Source: Clostridiales bacterium
Lineage (GTDB): Bacteria > Bacillota > Desulfotomaculia > Desulfotomaculales > VENG01
Reading direction: 5' to 3'
NCBI GenBank assembly: GCA_021736985.1
Contig: JAIPEW010000021.1
Span: forward strand, 1-57,310
Length of the DNA stretch: 57,310 nucleotides
The first letter of the stretch is position 1; each line of letters opens with the position of its first letter. Positions 41,904 to 50,963 of the stretch are shown here, piece after piece. The position numbers were made by a program, and so were the translations under genes. The notes under the pieces are model-generated. The model saw nothing but the letters and a program-made list of their open reading frames with translations, ran no database searches and was not told where the DNA came from.

Positions 41904-42280
41904 TATATCTTCAACTCTATTGCACACTTCACCCGGAGGTAAATCAAGGTTCTCCGGGCCCAAACGCAGCATCTTCTTCTACACGTGCTGCCACCAGCTG
42001 GTTTTCCGGGTTTTGCAGTACCAATCCTATGCAGCGCCTGATAGTGTTTCTATTCTCCAAATTTGTTGTATCCATCCCGTTTACGAAAACTTGTCCATTT
42101 CCCGGAAGCAGCAAGCCAGCTATTAGCTTTGCCAGTATAGATTTACCTGAGCTATTAGCACCTACTACTGAAATAAACTCACCTTTATTCACTGTTATAT
42201 TAATGTCGTGCAGCACTTGATACTTGCTGCCGGGACAAGTATATGAAACACCTTTTAATTGTGGAAATTTTCTTACTTTA
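41886..42280 (-). pseudogene. ecfA-type ABC ATPase, truncated and frameshifted
   Basis: N-terminal half of an ECF-transporter ATPase: KFPQLKGVSYTCPGSKYQV, ISVVGANSSGKSILAKLIAG (Walker A with Ser and Ile changes), the Q-loop IGLVLQNPENQLV and EEDAAFGP. One extra base near 41946 shifts the frame; the reading continues as ENLDLPPGEVCNRVEDIE and stops before the signature and Walker B. The start codon is unclear. It cannot be active. It resembles the intact EcfA at 54173. Confidence 0.8.
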
Positions 42281-42293
42281 ATAATAATACATA

Positions 42294-42581
42294 TTATGAA
42301 AAATGATCTATAATTCCCTTCATAACATCTTCAAAAGGCATATCTTCCATTTTTTCAAGTATTTTATCCAGTTCTGTTTTTCGCTTTAAAGAACCGGACA
42401 GGACTATTTGAATCAACTGGTCCCTATCTACCAGGATAGAATCTACACTTAGCACATTTCCAAGTAATCCTGCTATCACCAGTATTTCAGAGGTAGTTAA
42501 TTTACTTTTTTGTTTATCATTACACTCCATGTTATCCATTATTTTTTCTAACATTGCATCGATTTGTTCAGGTGATAACAC
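42294..42581 (-). CDS. Hypothetical small helical protein
   Basis: 95 aa, mostly helical, acidic, no membrane helix or cysteine motif (one Cys). Family not recognised. The GTG start at 42581 follows AAGGAGGATC. It lies 23 bp after the 44-aa gene upstream, as one operon transcribed away from hsp20. Confidence 0.6.
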   Translation of the reverse strand: MLSPEQIDAMLEKIMDNMECNDKQKSKLTTSEILVIAGLLGNVLSVDSILVDRDQLIQIVLSGSLKRKTELDKILEKMEDMPFEDVMKGIIDHFS

Positions 42582-42604
42582 GAGCTGATCCTCCTTACCC
42601 TTGC

Positions 42605-42739
42605 CTATGGAATTATTACGTCGTCATCAATTCCGCCCGTTTCCTCGGCAAGCCCGGTACTAAACAAGATAGTTATTGCTGTAGTTATAACCAGTAAAAG
42701 ATCATGCTGGGTCTCTTCAAGACAGTTTTTATCTGACAT
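42605..42739 (-). CDS. Small hypothetical protein (44 aa)
   Basis: Too short for the usual cut-off. MSDKNCLEETQHDLLLVITT, a hydrophobic middle, then a Gly/Asp-rich acidic tail ending VIIP. ATG preceded by AAGGATGTG. It is the first gene of the pair with 42294-42581 and divergent from hsp20. Function unknown. Confidence 0.55.
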   Translation of the reverse strand: MSDKNCLEETQHDLLLVITTAITILFSTGLAEETGGIDDDVIIP

Positions 42740-42835
42740 TTAACATCACATCCTTAAATGTTTAACAATATAATATGTATTATAGGAAATTTTTGTGCCC
42801 CACAGCATGTTAAGAATACCGGGGAGGAAGAAAAA

Positions 42836-43261
42836 ATGTCAGATTCCACCAAACTGCTTAAACAAGTTATAAGCATGTTAAACAAAAATCAAGAGGATAT
42901 ACCTTCAAAAAAAAATGACTACGTAAACAATAATGTAATTGAAGCCGAAGTGCAGGAAACTAATGAAGAAATACATATTACCATGGAAATACCCGGGGTA
43001 CAAAGCAGGGAGGATTTTGGCTTTTTTATTACTTCTACCCATTTAACCATACACGGCAGAAGACAAAAGATCATTAATGATGATACAGATAATACCTCTG
43101 CAAAAAAGAAAAAAATTAAATTTGAAAAAAATTTTAAACTATCCAATCCTATTAGACCGGAAACAGCCAGTGCAGAATACAGCAAAGGAATTTTAACATT
43201 AAAATTAACTAAAAAGAAAGAAACCCCGTACAAAAATATTTATGTACATTTTATCCCTTAA
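42836..43261 (+). CDS. Hsp20/alpha-crystallin-family small heat-shock protein
   Basis: 141-aa chaperone-like protein. The alpha-crystallin domain spans about 35-135 (VQETNEEIHITMEIPGVQSREDF, LTIHGRRQ, AEYSKGILTLKLTKKKE with the G-x-L motif). The ATG at 42836 follows GGGGAGGAAG; an earlier in-frame start at 42758 has no ribosome binding site. Lys-rich and weakly conserved, like spore-coat or sporulation Hsp20 proteins (CotM/CotP type). Confidence 0.85.
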   Translation: MSDSTKLLKQVISMLNKNQEDIPSKKNDYVNNNVIEAEVQETNEEIHITMEIPGVQSREDFGFFITSTHLTIHGRRQKIINDDTDNTSAKKKKIKFEKNFKLSNPIRPETASAEYSKGILTLKLTKKKETPYKNIYVHFIP

Positions 43262-43316
43262 AAGTTAAGCTACCGCAGGTTTCCTGCTGCTGTGCAAAAT
43301 ATAGCCAGGATAACTA

Positions 43317-43344
43317 AAGTTTGTCAGGATCCTGACAAACTTTG
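43317..43344. terminator. Perfect 28-bp palindrome between convergent genes
   Basis: AAAGTTTGTCAGGA is followed directly by its exact complement TCCTGACAAACTTT with no loop. It separates hsp20 and the CGGC gene. No U-run follows, so it may be a bidirectional terminator hairpin or a protein site. Confidence 0.6.
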
Positions 43345-43405
43345 CTGTCATTTTATGTCATAATAAAAAAATAGCTACTAAAACCAGCTTATTATTACAT
43401 TTCAA

Positions 43406-43780
43406 CTAACAAGCAAAAATTTTATCCGGCCGGTAAGAATGAGAGCCTTCAACAACTTCCACCCCGGAATTGGCTTTCACTTTCTCAATAATACTATCTT
43501 TATACGGACAGTTTTCGAGAAGGCAGGTACCTATATGAAGAGCATCAATATTTTCACCTGTGCGTGCCATCCATGCTTTTAGGTTCATCAACCTGGCTAC
43601 CACGCAAGAGCCCGGGCAGCCGCCGCAGTGAAATATAGCCATTATCCTGGCATCTTTACCTTCATATAATACAAAATCGCCTTCTCTTTTATCAAAAGCT
43701 AGCAGGCAGTGGTGACATCCAATTGAGCAATCATCCTTAATGTTTTTGCAGGCCAAGATTGCAATATTCATTCCTGTCAC
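43406..43780 (-). CDS. CGGC-domain metal-binding protein
   Basis: 124 aa. The CGGC motif is in FHCGGCPGSCVVARL (about residue 52). Further cysteines occur in ILACKNIKDDCSIGCHHCLLAF and TCLLENCPYK. CGGC proteins are small cysteine-rich domains thought to bind metal or a cofactor; function unknown. A Shine-Dalgarno AAGGAAG precedes the start. Monocistronic. Confidence 0.85.
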   Translation of the reverse strand: MTGMNIAILACKNIKDDCSIGCHHCLLAFDKREGDFVLYEGKDARIMAIFHCGGCPGSCVVARLMNLKAWMARTGENIDALHIGTCLLENCPYKDSIIEKVKANSGVEVVEGSHSYRPDKIFAC

Positions 43781-43783
43781 TTC

Positions 43784-43815
43784 CTTTCAATCTAACAACC
43801 CTTTCAATCTAACAC
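43784..43815. repeat. Short tandem repeat
   Basis: CTTTCAATCTAACA occurs twice with an 18-base period upstream of the CGGC gene. Confidence 0.6.
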
Positions 43816-43979
43816 TCCTTAAGCTGGTTTAATGTAGCTAATTAATCAAATAAAGAATTTATATGATTAATTAAATGAAATCCTTCACAATGTGATTAAG
43901 TATTCTTTACAGGAAAAAAAATCCCTGTTATTTTTTATACAGATTGTTTGTCGAAAAAGATATTTTATCCTTCCAAGTA

Positions 43980-45404
43980 TTAATAAAAAAACATCCTTCC
44001 CCGGCTGCTCAATTCATAACTGTACTTGCGCGAAACTCCAGTATTTTTTGCCGCTTCTTTTACTGCCGCAGCTGTTGATGAAAAAACTTTGTCATTAAAT
44101 ACTGTTGGGATTATATAATCTGGGGACAACTGCTCTTTTGTCACATTATCAGCCAGTGCTCTGGATGCTGCCATGCACATTTCTTCGTTTATAGTACGGG
44201 CATGACAATCCAGTGCTCCTCTGAAAATCCCCGGAAAAGCAAGCACGTTATTTACCTGGTTGGGATAATCAGACCGCCCGGTAGCTGCAGTACCAACAAC
44301 ATCATAAATTTCCCGTGGATTTATTTCCGGTACGGGATTGGCCAGCGCAAATACTACCGGATTTTCTGCCATATTTCTAATATCTTCACGATTCAGCAAA
44401 CCCGGCCCGGAGACCCCTATAAATACATCAGCACCCTTGATTACTTCTTTCAATGTCCCCTGTACGTTGTTCGCATTTGTATTTTCTGCCAGCCACTTTT
44501 TCATCCCTGTTAAAGATGACCTGTTCCTGTTAACAGCACCTTTTCTGTCGCATACGATAATTTCCCGTACTCCTGCTTTCACCAGCATTTTGGTTATAGC
44601 TGCACCTGCTGCTCCTGCCCCGCTCACTACAGTTTTAACATTAGTTAACCTCTTGTTTACTACCTTTAGAGCATTAATTAACCCTGCCGTGGTCACAACA
44701 GCAGTACCATGCTGGTCATCATGAAAAACCGGTATGTCTAACTTTTCCCTGAGCTTCTCCTCGATCTCAAAACATTTTGGAGCAGATATATCTTCCAGGT
44801 TAATCCCCCCAAAGGATGGTGCTGCAGCAGCAACAACATTTATGATATCTTCAGGGGCCCGGGTATCCAGGCACAACGGAAACGCATCTACCCCGGCAAA
44901 TTTTTTAAACAATAATGCTTTTCCTTCCATAACCGGGAGGGCTGCCCGGGGCCCGACATCACCCAGCCCCAGCACAGCCGAACCATCAGATACTATGGCA
45001 ACTGTGTTACCCTTCATGGTTAACCTGTAAGCCATATCAGGGTGCTTATGTATAGTTTCTGAAACACCGGCAACACCGGGCGTGTACACGAGAGATAAAT
45101 CATCATTATCGCGAATCTCCCTTTTAGAACTTATTTCTATCTTACCACCCAGGTGTTTTAAAAAAACACGGTCTGCAACTTGAATCACTTCTACGCCTGG
45201 AATTCTTTCCAGCGACTGTATCAAATTATCCAGGTAGTCTCTTTTTAAATACACCATTAAATCTCTTATGTTATAACCCGGCATACTTGAAACAAGATCA
45301 ATGGCACCTAAATTTCCACCTTCCCCTGCTACAGCTTCTAACACCTCGGCCAGCTTTCCCGGTTCATTGTTCAACTTCAAGTGCAGGTTTACCCGGTAAT
45401 CCAC
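43980..45404 (-). CDS. NAD(P)-dependent malic enzyme with ACT domain
   Basis: 474 aa. The N-terminal ACT domain (residues 1-75) binds a small regulatory ligand. The malic enzyme core follows: SLVYTPGVAGVSE, GLGDVGPRAALPVMEGKALLFK, the Lys/Asp catalytic region in PVFHDDQHGTAVV, and the Rossmann GAGAAGAAI near 275. It decarboxylates malate to pyruvate, linking C4 acids to fermentation. Length and order fit the short bacterial family. Transcribed alone, with ATG preceded by AAAGGATG. Confidence 0.93.
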   Translation of the reverse strand: MDYRVNLHLKLNNEPGKLAEVLEAVAGEGGNLGAIDLVSSMPGYNIRDLMVYLKRDYLDNLIQSLERIPGVEVIQVADRVFLKHLGGKIEISSKREIRDNDDLSLVYTPGVAGVSETIHKHPDMAYRLTMKGNTVAIVSDGSAVLGLGDVGPRAALPVMEGKALLFKKFAGVDAFPLCLDTRAPEDIINVVAAAAPSFGGINLEDISAPKCFEIEEKLREKLDIPVFHDDQHGTAVVTTAGLINALKVVNKRLTNVKTVVSGAGAAGAAITKMLVKAGVREIIVCDRKGAVNRNRSSLTGMKKWLAENTNANNVQGTLKEVIKGADVFIGVSGPGLLNREDIRNMAENPVVFALANPVPEINPREIYDVVGTAATGRSDYPNQVNNVLAFPGIFRGALDCHARTINEEMCMAASRALADNVTKEQLSPDYIIPTVFNDKVFSSTAAAVKEAAKNTGVSRKYSYELSSRGRMFFY

Positions 45405-45471
45405 TAATTATCATCCTTTCAAAATATAATTTTATCTAGATTAAAGTATTTTCCATTACCCGAGTTTTCAT

Positions 45472-45495
45472 AAGTTGGTGCCTGTCACCAACTTA
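45472..45495. terminator. Hairpin in the malic enzyme-amidohydrolase gap
   Basis: AAGTTGGTG/CACCAACTT with a CCTGT loop, then T-rich sequence. This sequence type recurs as a dispersed hairpin in many Firmicute genomes. Role unclear. Confidence 0.5.
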
Positions 45496-45571
45496 TTTCT
45501 TTACGAATATATCAATATTTCATTTTTTTGTGTATAATAAGTATGTCACTCTGTAAAAAGGAGGAATAATC

Positions 45572-46774
45572 ATGCAAATTATTCTAAAGAACTCTGCTTT
45601 GTTCGACGGCACAGGTAATGATCTAATTAAAGATTCGCTGGTAGCATTTGAAAACGGTATTATTACATACGCCGGCCCTGCAAATGATTTCACTGTTAAG
45701 AAGAATTCGCGCGTTTATAACCTGTCCAATAAATATATTATTCCTGGATTAATAGATGCCCATATTCACCTGGACCTGCACGGCATGGCAGACACCTACC
45801 TGGAAAATCTTGTAGAAAACAAACTTCGCGCCATCAGGGCTGCCAAGGAAATGGAAACAACTATCCAGGCCGGTTTTACCACTGTTAGAAACATGGGTTC
45901 AGTAGATTACATTGATATTGCAGTCAAAGAAGCCATAAAACAGGAGCTTATTACGGGCCCGCGCGTATTAACCAGCGGCAAAATTATTTGCATGCATTCC
46001 TCCGGAGAAAGCTATTTTTCAGGCATGTACAGAGAAGCAGACGGCGTAGATGAAAACCGCAAAGCAGCACGAGAACAGCTGGCAGAAGGTGCCGAATACC
46101 TCAAAGTTATGGCGACAGGAGCAATAATGAATCCAGGCGGAGTCCCGGCAGCACCTCAACTGGATATAGATGAAATAAGAGCTGTTGTAGAAGAAGGGAA
46201 AAAACTGGGCAAACACACTGCTGCCCATGCTCACGGCGCACAGGGAATAAAAAATGCCATCAAAGCAGGAGTAAGAACCATTGAACATGGAACCATGGCT
46301 GACGACGAAGCAATAAAAATGATGGTAGATAACGGTATATACATGATTCCTACCCTGTCTTCCAATTACTTAATGCTGCTGCACGGGGAAAAAGACGGAG
46401 TTCCACAATTTATGATGGAAAAAGCAAAAGAGATCTCGGAAATACGAAAGAAAGTTACCCGCAAAGCCATAGATGCCGGGGTCAAAATTGCCATGGGGAC
46501 TGATGCAGGAACTCCGTATAACTATCACGGCAAAAACAGCCTGGAAATAACCAGGTTTGTAGATGAGAACTTAATAAATGAAAAAGATGCTGTTATTGCC
46601 TCTACCCGGAAAGCAGCAGAAGCACTCGACCTGGGGGATAAACTGGGTACTATAGAGAAAGGAAAATTTGCTGATCTAGTAGTTTTAGAAAAAAACCCGC
46701 TGGAAGATATTCACTGCCTGCTGGACCCGGAAAATATAATCATGCGTTTTAAAGAAGGTGTTTTGATAACCTAA
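45572..46774 (+). CDS. Amidohydrolase-family metal-dependent hydrolase (imidazolonepropionase-like)
   Basis: 400 aa. Metal ligands: HIH in GLIDAHIHLDLHG (about 62-70), Lys in EYLKVMATGA, His in HTAAHAHG and IEHGTM, Asp in MGTDAGTP near 310. It belongs to the prolidase/imidazolonepropionase-like branch and probably opens a cyclic amide or cleaves a dipeptide; substrate unknown. GGAGGA ahead of the ATG. It lies 31 bp before an ATP-grasp gene and is probably co-transcribed with it. Confidence 0.88.
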   Translation: MQIILKNSALFDGTGNDLIKDSLVAFENGIITYAGPANDFTVKKNSRVYNLSNKYIIPGLIDAHIHLDLHGMADTYLENLVENKLRAIRAAKEMETTIQAGFTTVRNMGSVDYIDIAVKEAIKQELITGPRVLTSGKIICMHSSGESYFSGMYREADGVDENRKAAREQLAEGAEYLKVMATGAIMNPGGVPAAPQLDIDEIRAVVEEGKKLGKHTAAHAHGAQGIKNAIKAGVRTIEHGTMADDEAIKMMVDNGIYMIPTLSSNYLMLLHGEKDGVPQFMMEKAKEISEIRKKVTRKAIDAGVKIAMGTDAGTPYNYHGKNSLEITRFVDENLINEKDAVIASTRKAAEALDLGDKLGTIEKGKFADLVVLEKNPLEDIHCLLDPENIIMRFKEGVLIT

Positions 46775-46805
46775 AAACATTTAGAAACAGGGGGTATGAC
46801 AATAC

Positions 46806-48080
46806 ATGAAGCAAAAGAATATACTAGTTTTATGTGACCAGAGTGACGTGTACGTTATAAAAAACAGTTTTAAAGATAATCACAATTACAACATTACCAT
46901 TGATACTACAGAAAACATTTTAAGCACAGGTGCTAAGAAATACCTGCAAGATACAATACGGCTAATAAAAGAAAACCCCTATATGTTCGACGGCATTACA
47001 GGAACCCACGATTCTTCTGCCGTATTTGCCTCTATTATCTGCCAGGAAACCGGTAAAATTTTCACCCCGGTAGAAGGCGTAATAAGCTGCCAGAATAAAT
47101 ATATCTCCAGAATGATTCAAAAAGAATGCGTTCCTGAAAACACTCCTGACTTTTACCTCGAGGAAGAATATTTACAAGGTACTTGTGATATTTTTCCGGT
47201 ATTTGTTAAACCGGTTCATTCCAACGTGTCATTTTCCAGCCACCATGTAAATTCATTAAAAGAACTGCAAGCATTAATTCATAAAAACAGCCAGTTACTA
47301 TCTTCATATAACCAGTATTTTATCGATTCGCTCGCTGTCAGCAGTGAGCCTTCTAACAGTTTAAACTTAAAAACCTGCAACCGGTTCATCTGTGAAGGAA
47401 TAGTATCCGGGGACCAGGTTACAGTAGACGGTTTTATCTTTGATAACAATATTACTATTTACGGGATTACTATGGCTGTGTTTTTTGAAGGTAGTATCAG
47501 CTTCAGCCACCACGAGTTTCCTTACGAACTATCTCCTAAAATGGAAAATAAACTGCATCACTTGTTAAATAAACTGATCCCCGCCCTTGCCCTGAACAAT
47601 ACATTTTTTAACGTAGAGCTCAGAATAGATAAAGAAGAAGGGCAGATATATATAATAGAAGTTAACAGCAGAATTGCCTTTCAATTTTCTAAAACCATAG
47701 AAGCAGTTAGAGGATTCAACTCCTTGCACTGCCTGTGCGACATTGCTGCAGGGAAAAACCCGGCACTGAAAGTAAATTCTAAAAAAACTAACTTTAAATA
47801 CTGCTACAACTTCGAACTGAGAACATTCAATGATAAAAAAATTATCAAAACACCAGTTCAAGCAGACATAGACCGTATAAATACTTTTTACCCGGAAATA
47901 GAAATAAGAAACTTAATAGATAACGATACGCAGCTTTCCGATTACAAGCAAAATCCGGAAAGTTTCAGGTACTGCATAATCGATATACCGGGCAACAGCC
48001 AGAAAGAAATAATGGATAAATTTGAACAGGTAAAATCAATGCTCGATTACCAGTTTGCAGATACTGAAGTTATATGCTAA
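46806..48080 (+). CDS. ATP-grasp domain protein
   Basis: 424 aa. ATP-grasp ligase fold: FPVFVKPVHSNVSFSSHHV (nucleotide-binding Lys), EGIVSGDQVTVDGF, then FFNVELRIDKEEGQIYIIEVNSRIAFQ with the metal-binding Glu and Asn. The C-terminal part is unlike known carboxylases. These enzymes form amide bonds by way of acyl phosphates. With the upstream amidohydrolase it may form a make/break pair for one dipeptide-like compound. This is inference. Confidence 0.85.
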   Translation: MKQKNILVLCDQSDVYVIKNSFKDNHNYNITIDTTENILSTGAKKYLQDTIRLIKENPYMFDGITGTHDSSAVFASIICQETGKIFTPVEGVISCQNKYISRMIQKECVPENTPDFYLEEEYLQGTCDIFPVFVKPVHSNVSFSSHHVNSLKELQALIHKNSQLLSSYNQYFIDSLAVSSEPSNSLNLKTCNRFICEGIVSGDQVTVDGFIFDNNITIYGITMAVFFEGSISFSHHEFPYELSPKMENKLHHLLNKLIPALALNNTFFNVELRIDKEEGQIYIIEVNSRIAFQFSKTIEAVRGFNSLHCLCDIAAGKNPALKVNSKKTNFKYCYNFELRTFNDKKIIKTPVQADIDRINTFYPEIEIRNLIDNDTQLSDYKQNPESFRYCIIDIPGNSQKEIMDKFEQVKSMLDYQFADTEVIC

Positions 48081-48086
48081 AAACAG

Positions 48087-50963
48087 CTAAAGTGAAACGC
48101 ACGTGTATTCCGGAATCACTTCAGCAATTAAGTCAAGTACATGTTTATGGCAGGTAAAAAACAATACCTGGTGATGTGGTGTTATCTTTTTTAATATATT
48201 TACAGCCCCGGCCAGGCGACCAGGATCGAAATCTACCATTACGTCATCCAGCATTACGGGCAAAGGCCAGACCGTAGAACTGTAATGCCGGGCCAGGGAA
48301 AGTCGCAGGGATAAATACAGCTGGTTAGCCGCACCCCTGCTCAAATCCCCGGCCTTAACTCTTTCTCCGGCCGGCTGTTCCACTTCTAACTGATCAGGGG
48401 CACCTACGGGAGTAATTACCCGGTTATAGCGCCCTCCTGTCACGGGTTCAATATAAAGCGAGGCTTTTTTGAGCACGGACGGCTGGCGCTCTCTTTCATA
48501 TTTTTGCCTGGCAGCAGAAAGCAGTGCACTGCACAGGGTATACACCCGCCACTGCCGAACAGAATATGCCAGCTGCTCCTCCAGTACAACTTTTTGCTGC
48601 CGGGCCCGGGACAACTCTTCGCTGTTTTCTAACTCCCTGAGCTCCACATTTTTCTCGGCAATATCTTTATTTAACTGCTCCAGATGCTCCCCGGATTTTT
48701 TTAATTCCTCATTTATATCGTCCATCTCTTCATTGTTTTCTTCCCTGCTGGTTTGGTCAAGTTCAGCTAAAAGTTTATCCAGGGCCCCGGCCCCCCCGGC
48801 AATAGATAGAAGGTGCTCGCGCGTTTCCTCCAGCCAGTCCTGGAGCTGTTTTTGCGTGTTCATCACCTCATCATGTTCTTCTACAAGCTTCTCCAGGACA
48901 GCTGCAAGCTCCCCGGCATTTTCTATACCTGTTGTTTCCTTTTGCAGGGCAGCAGCTGTACTGTTTAAACGCTGCACATAATTGTTTACATATTCTTCAA
49001 GCCTGCTTTTTTCCTCCCGGCACAGCTTCATCTTGTTTATTGTCTCCCTTGCCTTGCCGGCCAGGTTTAAAAAAGCCGTCATATCGCGGGGCCCCAGTTG
49101 AGGAAGACCTTTCTCCCGGCAGAAGTTCTGCCACTCGCTGTTCAGCTGGTTAAGCTCTTCCATGCATTCTTCCTGCTTCTCCCCGGCACATTTTAATTCA
49201 TTTTGCAGCTGCTCCAGGACTTTCCGGGTCTTTTCCTTTTGATTTTCCAGCTGCTCTTTTTCCAATTGTTTTCTTTTTTCCCGTTCCAATTCACGGCGGG
49301 CATGGTTCAACTCCTCTCTCGTAAAACCGGGAGAGAAATCTAACTTGCATGTTAATTCCTGCTTCCTGTATTCTATATTATTTAAATCTTCTTCCTTATT
49401 TCCTACAGCATGTTCCAATTGCTCCTGTTCCCGGCTTATCTTTTTTCTTTCCTCCCGTACCTGCTCCTGCCTGGCCGAAACAGCATCATTCCACTTTTTA
49501 CATCTTAAACCCAGCACCAGGGCAAGCACAGCACCGCCTGCAAAAGAAATAAACCCTGCGGGATTAAAACCAAGCACGTAAAAAGCCGCCCCGCCTACTG
49601 CAGCAAAAAAAAGGCATGTCCAGGCAGGTTTCCTGCTGTTTTGCAAGTCTTCAAGGCTGCGCTCTATAAATTCTTTTCGCGAGTTCAAGTCATCGCTTCG
49701 CTGCCTGTCACCATGCAGTACAGTTTGCAACCTTTCTCTTTCCTGTAATATCCCGTTCAATTCTTCCAGGGCAGACTCTTTTTCCTGCAGTGAAATATCA
49801 CCTTTAGCTGCAAAAGCATCCAGTTTTTTGTCTATATCCCCAAGATCCTTTTTGCAGGCTGCAGCATCTCTACTGCAGTATTTTACGTGCTGCTCAGCCT
49901 GGTTTATATTTTCCCTGCATTTGCTAAACTTTTCCTCGTATCCTTCTACCTGCCGGTACAGCGCAAGAAAAAGATCCAGCGGCAAAACTTTTTCTTCATC
50001 CCAGCCGGGCCCCAGGTCAGCCAATTGCTCTTTTACCTGTGCCTCCAGCTGTTCCAGCCTGGCTTCTTCCTCGCTAATTTTTTGCTTTTTTTCCAGGAAC
50101 AAGTTCTTTTCGCTGCCCAGGGCCTTAATGGCTGCCCTTTGACTTTCTATTTCATTCCCTGCAGCAGTACTCTTCGCCTGTATGTCATCCAGCCGGGCCC
50201 GGGTATTTTGCATCTTAAGCCACGGGCCCCGTGCATTGAGCAAAGATTCCAGCTGTTTTTTACGCTGCTGCAGTTCCTTCTGCCGCCGGTTTAAATTTTT
50301 CTGCTTCTCTTCCAGCCCGGACAAATCTTCTTTTAACTCCCTGTAGCGTGCCGGCTCCCGTTCTAACTGCCTTATTTTTCTTTCTGTTTCCTTGATATTG
50401 TCCAGCAGCTGGTTGATTACCTGCTTTCGCCCCCTGGGATTATACAAATCCCGCGCACCGTTCTGCAGGTAACTGGCCGCGCGCGCCAGCCTATCCGGGT
50501 TTATTCCCGTACCTGCCCCGTAAATATGGGCACTCACTTCTTCCTTTTTCAAATCTTCCATTTTTCGCAGCTCGTCTATCCCTACGCTGAATACATTTTT
50601 AAAAAGGACCGGGCTTACTCCCCCCAGCAGGTTATTCTTTAGATAACCCTCCCCCTCTTTTTCCCCGCCGGGAAGTTCTACTACCAGTTTTCCACGTTTG
50701 CCTGATCGCTGCACGCGAAAAACCTGGCCCGCACTGTCTTCCAGGTAAATCCAGCCCCCCGGAGCTGCTCCATCTACCGGGACAGGTTTTCTACCTTCCC
50801 CTTTAAAACCAAACAATATCCCCCGGATAAAAGACATTAAAGTTGACTTTCCAGCCTCGTTGGGCCCGTATATGATCATGGGAGCACCGCAAAAGCACTC
50901 CCGCTCTAACGTAAAATCTTGCAATACACCGTAATTTTGGACATGCAGGCCGGCCAATTTCAT
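48087..50963 (-). CDS. yhaN: SMC/SbcC-like ATPase YhaN
   Basis: About 958 aa. N-terminal half of a P-loop ATPase (APMIIYGPNEAGKSTLMSFIRG), a long coiled coil (about 190-790) with a short hydrophobic pair near 455-490 (TCLFFAAVGGAAFYVLGF), and the C-terminal ABC part with the signature DLSRGAANQLYLSLRLSLA and Walker B in PVMLDDVMVDFD. ATG 50963 is used because it overlaps the yhaO stop as TAATG. It works with YhaO as a Mre11/Rad50-like complex on DNA ends. Confidence 0.92.
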   Translation of the reverse strand: MKLAGLHVQNYGVLQDFTLERECFCGAPMIIYGPNEAGKSTLMSFIRGILFGFKGEGRKPVPVDGAAPGGWIYLEDSAGQVFRVQRSGKRGKLVVELPGGEKEGEGYLKNNLLGGVSPVLFKNVFSVGIDELRKMEDLKKEEVSAHIYGAGTGINPDRLARAASYLQNGARDLYNPRGRKQVINQLLDNIKETERKIRQLEREPARYRELKEDLSGLEEKQKNLNRRQKELQQRKKQLESLLNARGPWLKMQNTRARLDDIQAKSTAAGNEIESQRAAIKALGSEKNLFLEKKQKISEEEARLEQLEAQVKEQLADLGPGWDEEKVLPLDLFLALYRQVEGYEEKFSKCRENINQAEQHVKYCSRDAAACKKDLGDIDKKLDAFAAKGDISLQEKESALEELNGILQERERLQTVLHGDRQRSDDLNSRKEFIERSLEDLQNSRKPAWTCLFFAAVGGAAFYVLGFNPAGFISFAGGAVLALVLGLRCKKWNDAVSARQEQVREERKKISREQEQLEHAVGNKEEDLNNIEYRKQELTCKLDFSPGFTREELNHARRELEREKRKQLEKEQLENQKEKTRKVLEQLQNELKCAGEKQEECMEELNQLNSEWQNFCREKGLPQLGPRDMTAFLNLAGKARETINKMKLCREEKSRLEEYVNNYVQRLNSTAAALQKETTGIENAGELAAVLEKLVEEHDEVMNTQKQLQDWLEETREHLLSIAGGAGALDKLLAELDQTSREENNEEMDDINEELKKSGEHLEQLNKDIAEKNVELRELENSEELSRARQQKVVLEEQLAYSVRQWRVYTLCSALLSAARQKYERERQPSVLKKASLYIEPVTGGRYNRVITPVGAPDQLEVEQPAGERVKAGDLSRGAANQLYLSLRLSLARHYSSTVWPLPVMLDDVMVDFDPGRLAGAVNILKKITPHHQVLFFTCHKHVLDLIAEVIPEYTCVSL

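Noticed and set aside
43784-43815. Start of a repeat array upstream of the CGGC gene
   Set aside because: Only two copies of a 14-base unit; too few to be meaningful.
48469-50294. Several plus-strand frames over 100 codons antisense to yhaN
   Set aside because: Cys/Ser-rich products opposite the coiled-coil codons of yhaN; artefacts of codon bias.
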